DNA from: Actinomycetales bacterium
GTDB taxonomy: Bacteria > Actinomycetota > Actinomycetes > Actinomycetales > Actinomycetaceae
Length of the DNA: 32,435 bases
Direction of reading: 5' to 3'
Assembly (NCBI GenBank): GCA_017882885.1
Contig: JADGOQ010000115.1
Location: forward strand, 1 to 32,435
Each line of letters opens with the position of its first letter. Position 1 is the stretch's first letter. This document shows, piece after piece, positions 32,201 to 32,435 of the stretch. The position numbers and the translations under genes are program-made. Under the pieces are notes generated by a model. The model had not been told where the DNA came from. It worked only from the letters and a program-made list of their open reading frames with translations, and ran no database searches.

Positions 32201-32435
32201 ACCTCCTGAACCTCGGGTTGCCGAAGGGGAGCCTGCAGAACGCGACCGTTGACCTGTTCGCGAAGGCCGGCTACGCGATTTCGATCTCGAGCCGCGGCTA
32301 CTACCCCACCATCGACGACGACGAGATCCGCTGCATGCTGATCCGCCCGCAGGAGGCCTCGCGGTACGTCGAGCACGGGCTGATCGACCTGGCGGTCACC
32401 GGTTTCGACTGGATCCTGGGGCGCGACGTGGTGGA
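32197..32435 (+). CDS. hisG: ATP phosphoribosyltransferase, N-terminal part (cut by window end)
   Basis: First enzyme of histidine synthesis, joining ATP and PRPP. Seventy-nine residues are visible: LLNLGLPKGSLQNATVDLF, then ISSRGYYPTIDDDEIRCMLIRPQEASRYVEHGLIDLAVTGFDW, all typical of HisG (LPKGxL start and GxxDxxxTGxD element). The GTG overlaps the stop of hisI, so the genes are coupled. The long form with a regulatory C-terminal domain is usual in actinobacteria, but that part lies beyond the window. Confidence 0.95.
   Translation, partial: MNLLNLGLPKGSLQNATVDLFAKAGYAISISSRGYYPTIDDDEIRCMLIRPQEASRYVEHGLIDLAVTGFDWILGRDVV

Overview
The window is about 70% GC. It is packed with genes that often meet at GTGA or ATGA stop/start overlaps, uses many GTG starts, and carries several genes that appear to be leaderless. 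Together with an IdeR/DtxR-like box and a SAM-IV-like riboswitch, this points to a chromosomal segment of a high-GC actinobacterium (Actinomycetota). I cannot name the family or genus. I see no rRNA, tRNA, insertion sequence, integrase or CRISPR array.

Left part (1-7476): an altronate/galactarate dehydratase-type gene, cut by the window edge and broken by a frameshift; a double-GNAT acetyltransferase; a divergent tocopherol cyclase-like gene; then, convergent with it, a two-gene operon on the minus strand. The operon's first gene encodes a membrane-anchored CHAT protease with a carbohydrate-binding-module-9-like extracellular tail. The second encodes a caspase (C14) protease. Both keep their His/Cys dyads. 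This is the most unusual system in the window.

Middle part (7477-20981): a ferric-iron ABC importer (binding lipoprotein, fused permease, ATPase) behind a promoter that combines an IdeR-like box with a perfect 11-bp-arm palindrome; a repeat-rich gap; the DEAH helicase HrpA; a small DUF4190 membrane protein; an acidic protein of unknown function; an SprT-like metalloprotein; and a sugar ABC importer (two permeases, then the binding lipoprotein) without an ATPase gene.

Right part (20982-32435): metF-metE on the minus strand behind a SAM-clan riboswitch that overlaps the metF ribosome binding site; a large membrane protein joining a degenerate kinase-like domain to a flippase-type domain; a DUF2079 membrane protein; a CopC-domain protein; a membrane-anchored DsbA-like thioredoxin; a convergent PfkB sugar kinase; and the start of a histidine operon (hisI, hisG cut by the window end).

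Two genome-wide habits show in the sequence. Six genes have a -10-like hexamer 6-7 nt before the start codon and no Shine-Dalgarno, which fits leaderless transcripts. Genes with leaders instead carry clear AGGAGG or AAGGAG sites. Most long ORFs opposite the real genes are GC-driven shadows and were left out.
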